NCBI GenBank assembly: GCA_030746295.1
Contig: JASLMY010000280.1
Coordinates: 1 to 5,724 of the forward strand
Reading direction: 5' to 3'
Length of the DNA: 5,724 nt
From: Alphaproteobacteria bacterium
Lineage (GTDB): Bacteria > Pseudomonadota > Alphaproteobacteria > GCA-2731375
Below, piece by piece: positions 5,468 to 5,724 of the stretch. Both the position numbers and the translations under genes were made by a program. The notes below the pieces were generated by a model. The model was not told the DNA's origin and made no database searches. It was given only the letters and a program-made list of their open reading frames with translations. How positions within the stretch are numbered: the first letter of the stretch is position 1; each line of letters begins with the position of its first letter.

Positions 5468-5724
5468 CTACCCGCCGGCGCGACGACTGCCCAGGATGTT
5501 GAGCGCGTTGCCGGTGAAGATCACGGCCGCGCCCAGGTAGACGAAGACGTCGATGGCCTCGTCATAAGCGAGGTAGCCGATCACCGCCGCCGCCGGCAGC
5601 CGCACGAAGTCGATGGGCGCCACGATCCCGGCATCGGCCAGTTGGAAGGCGCGGGCGAAGCAGTAGTGGGTGCCGAGACCGGCCAGGCCCGCGACCAGCA
5701 CCCAGGGCCAGAGGTGCAACGACG
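5468..5724 (-). CDS. EamA/DMT-family transporter, C-terminal part (cut by window edge)
   Basis: The frame runs in from the right edge, so the N-terminal two thirds or so are missing. The TTG near 5719 is an internal leucine, not a start. About 85 residues remain: a helix (LWPWVLVAGLAGLGTHYCFA), the re-entry motif with ARAFQLADAGIVAPIDFVRLP, a helix containing AAAVIGYLAYDEAIDV, and a last helix VYLGAAVIFTGNALNI before a short basic tail. This arrangement is that of the second EamA repeat of ten-helix drug/metabolite exporters of the inner membrane. The substrate cannot be told from this part. The gene ends with TAG (complement of 5468-5470), which shows that TAG serves as a normal stop here. 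It converges on the SLATT-like gene. Confidence 0.88.
   Translation of the reverse strand, partial: SLHLWPWVLVAGLAGLGTHYCFARAFQLADAGIVAPIDFVRLPAAAVIGYLAYDEAIDVFVYLGAAVIFTGNALNILGSRRAGG

Noticed and set aside
5283..5540. 85-codon plus-strand frame with a hydrophobic start
   Set aside because: TTG start without a ribosome-binding site, it overlaps the EamA gene tail to tail, and most of it is Arg/Pro-rich shadow. Its hydrophobic part is explained by the 25-base copy of the MFS gene.
1..5724. CRISPR array, tRNA, rRNA, transposase or integrase
   Set aside because: No regularly spaced repeats, cloverleaf, conserved rRNA stretch or recombinase motif seen on either strand by eye.

Overview
The window reads as a piece of a GC-rich proteobacterial chromosome, most likely an alphaproteobacterium. 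The protein styles suggest this, the core genes are roughly 70% G+C, and long shadow frames run opposite nearly every gene. Taxonomy is inference, because there is no marker gene.

Layout. Positions 15-1466 (minus) encode an Old Yellow Enzyme family flavin oxidoreductase. A 65-base divergent promoter region separates it from a plus-strand pair. The first of that pair is an aryl-CoA ligase of the benzoate/2-aminobenzoate-CoA ligase type (1532-3142), and the second is a 12-helix MFS transporter (3186-4409). The ligase frame is intact from end to end except for one in-frame TAG at 2246-2248. This TAG splits an otherwise full-length enzyme in the middle of the adenylation domain. The three genes make a plausible module for importing an aromatic acid, activating it to the CoA thioester and reducing it. 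The substrate is not known from sequence.

From about 4556 to 5243 base composition drops to about 50% G+C. This stretch carries one clear gene (4758-5243, plus) for a small protein with two membrane helices that resembles the SLATT effector domains of nucleotide-signalling anti-phage systems. It has its own strong ribosome-binding site and an 8-base inverted repeat just upstream. No CD-NTase, SLOG, protease or other partner lies in the window, so it appears as an orphan cargo gene in a small foreign island. The 4410-4757 gap contains no convincing gene.

Between the SLATT-like gene and the next gene (5244-5467) there is an imperfect palindrome resembling dispersed intergenic repeats. There is also a 25-base near-copy (24 of 25 identical) of part of the MFS transporter gene. 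The window ends inside a minus-strand EamA/DMT-family transporter (C-terminal 85 or so residues, ending with TAG at 5468-5470).

The points most worth following are the amber interruption of the ligase, the orphan SLATT-like gene with its compositional boundary, and the short duplicated segment flanking that island.
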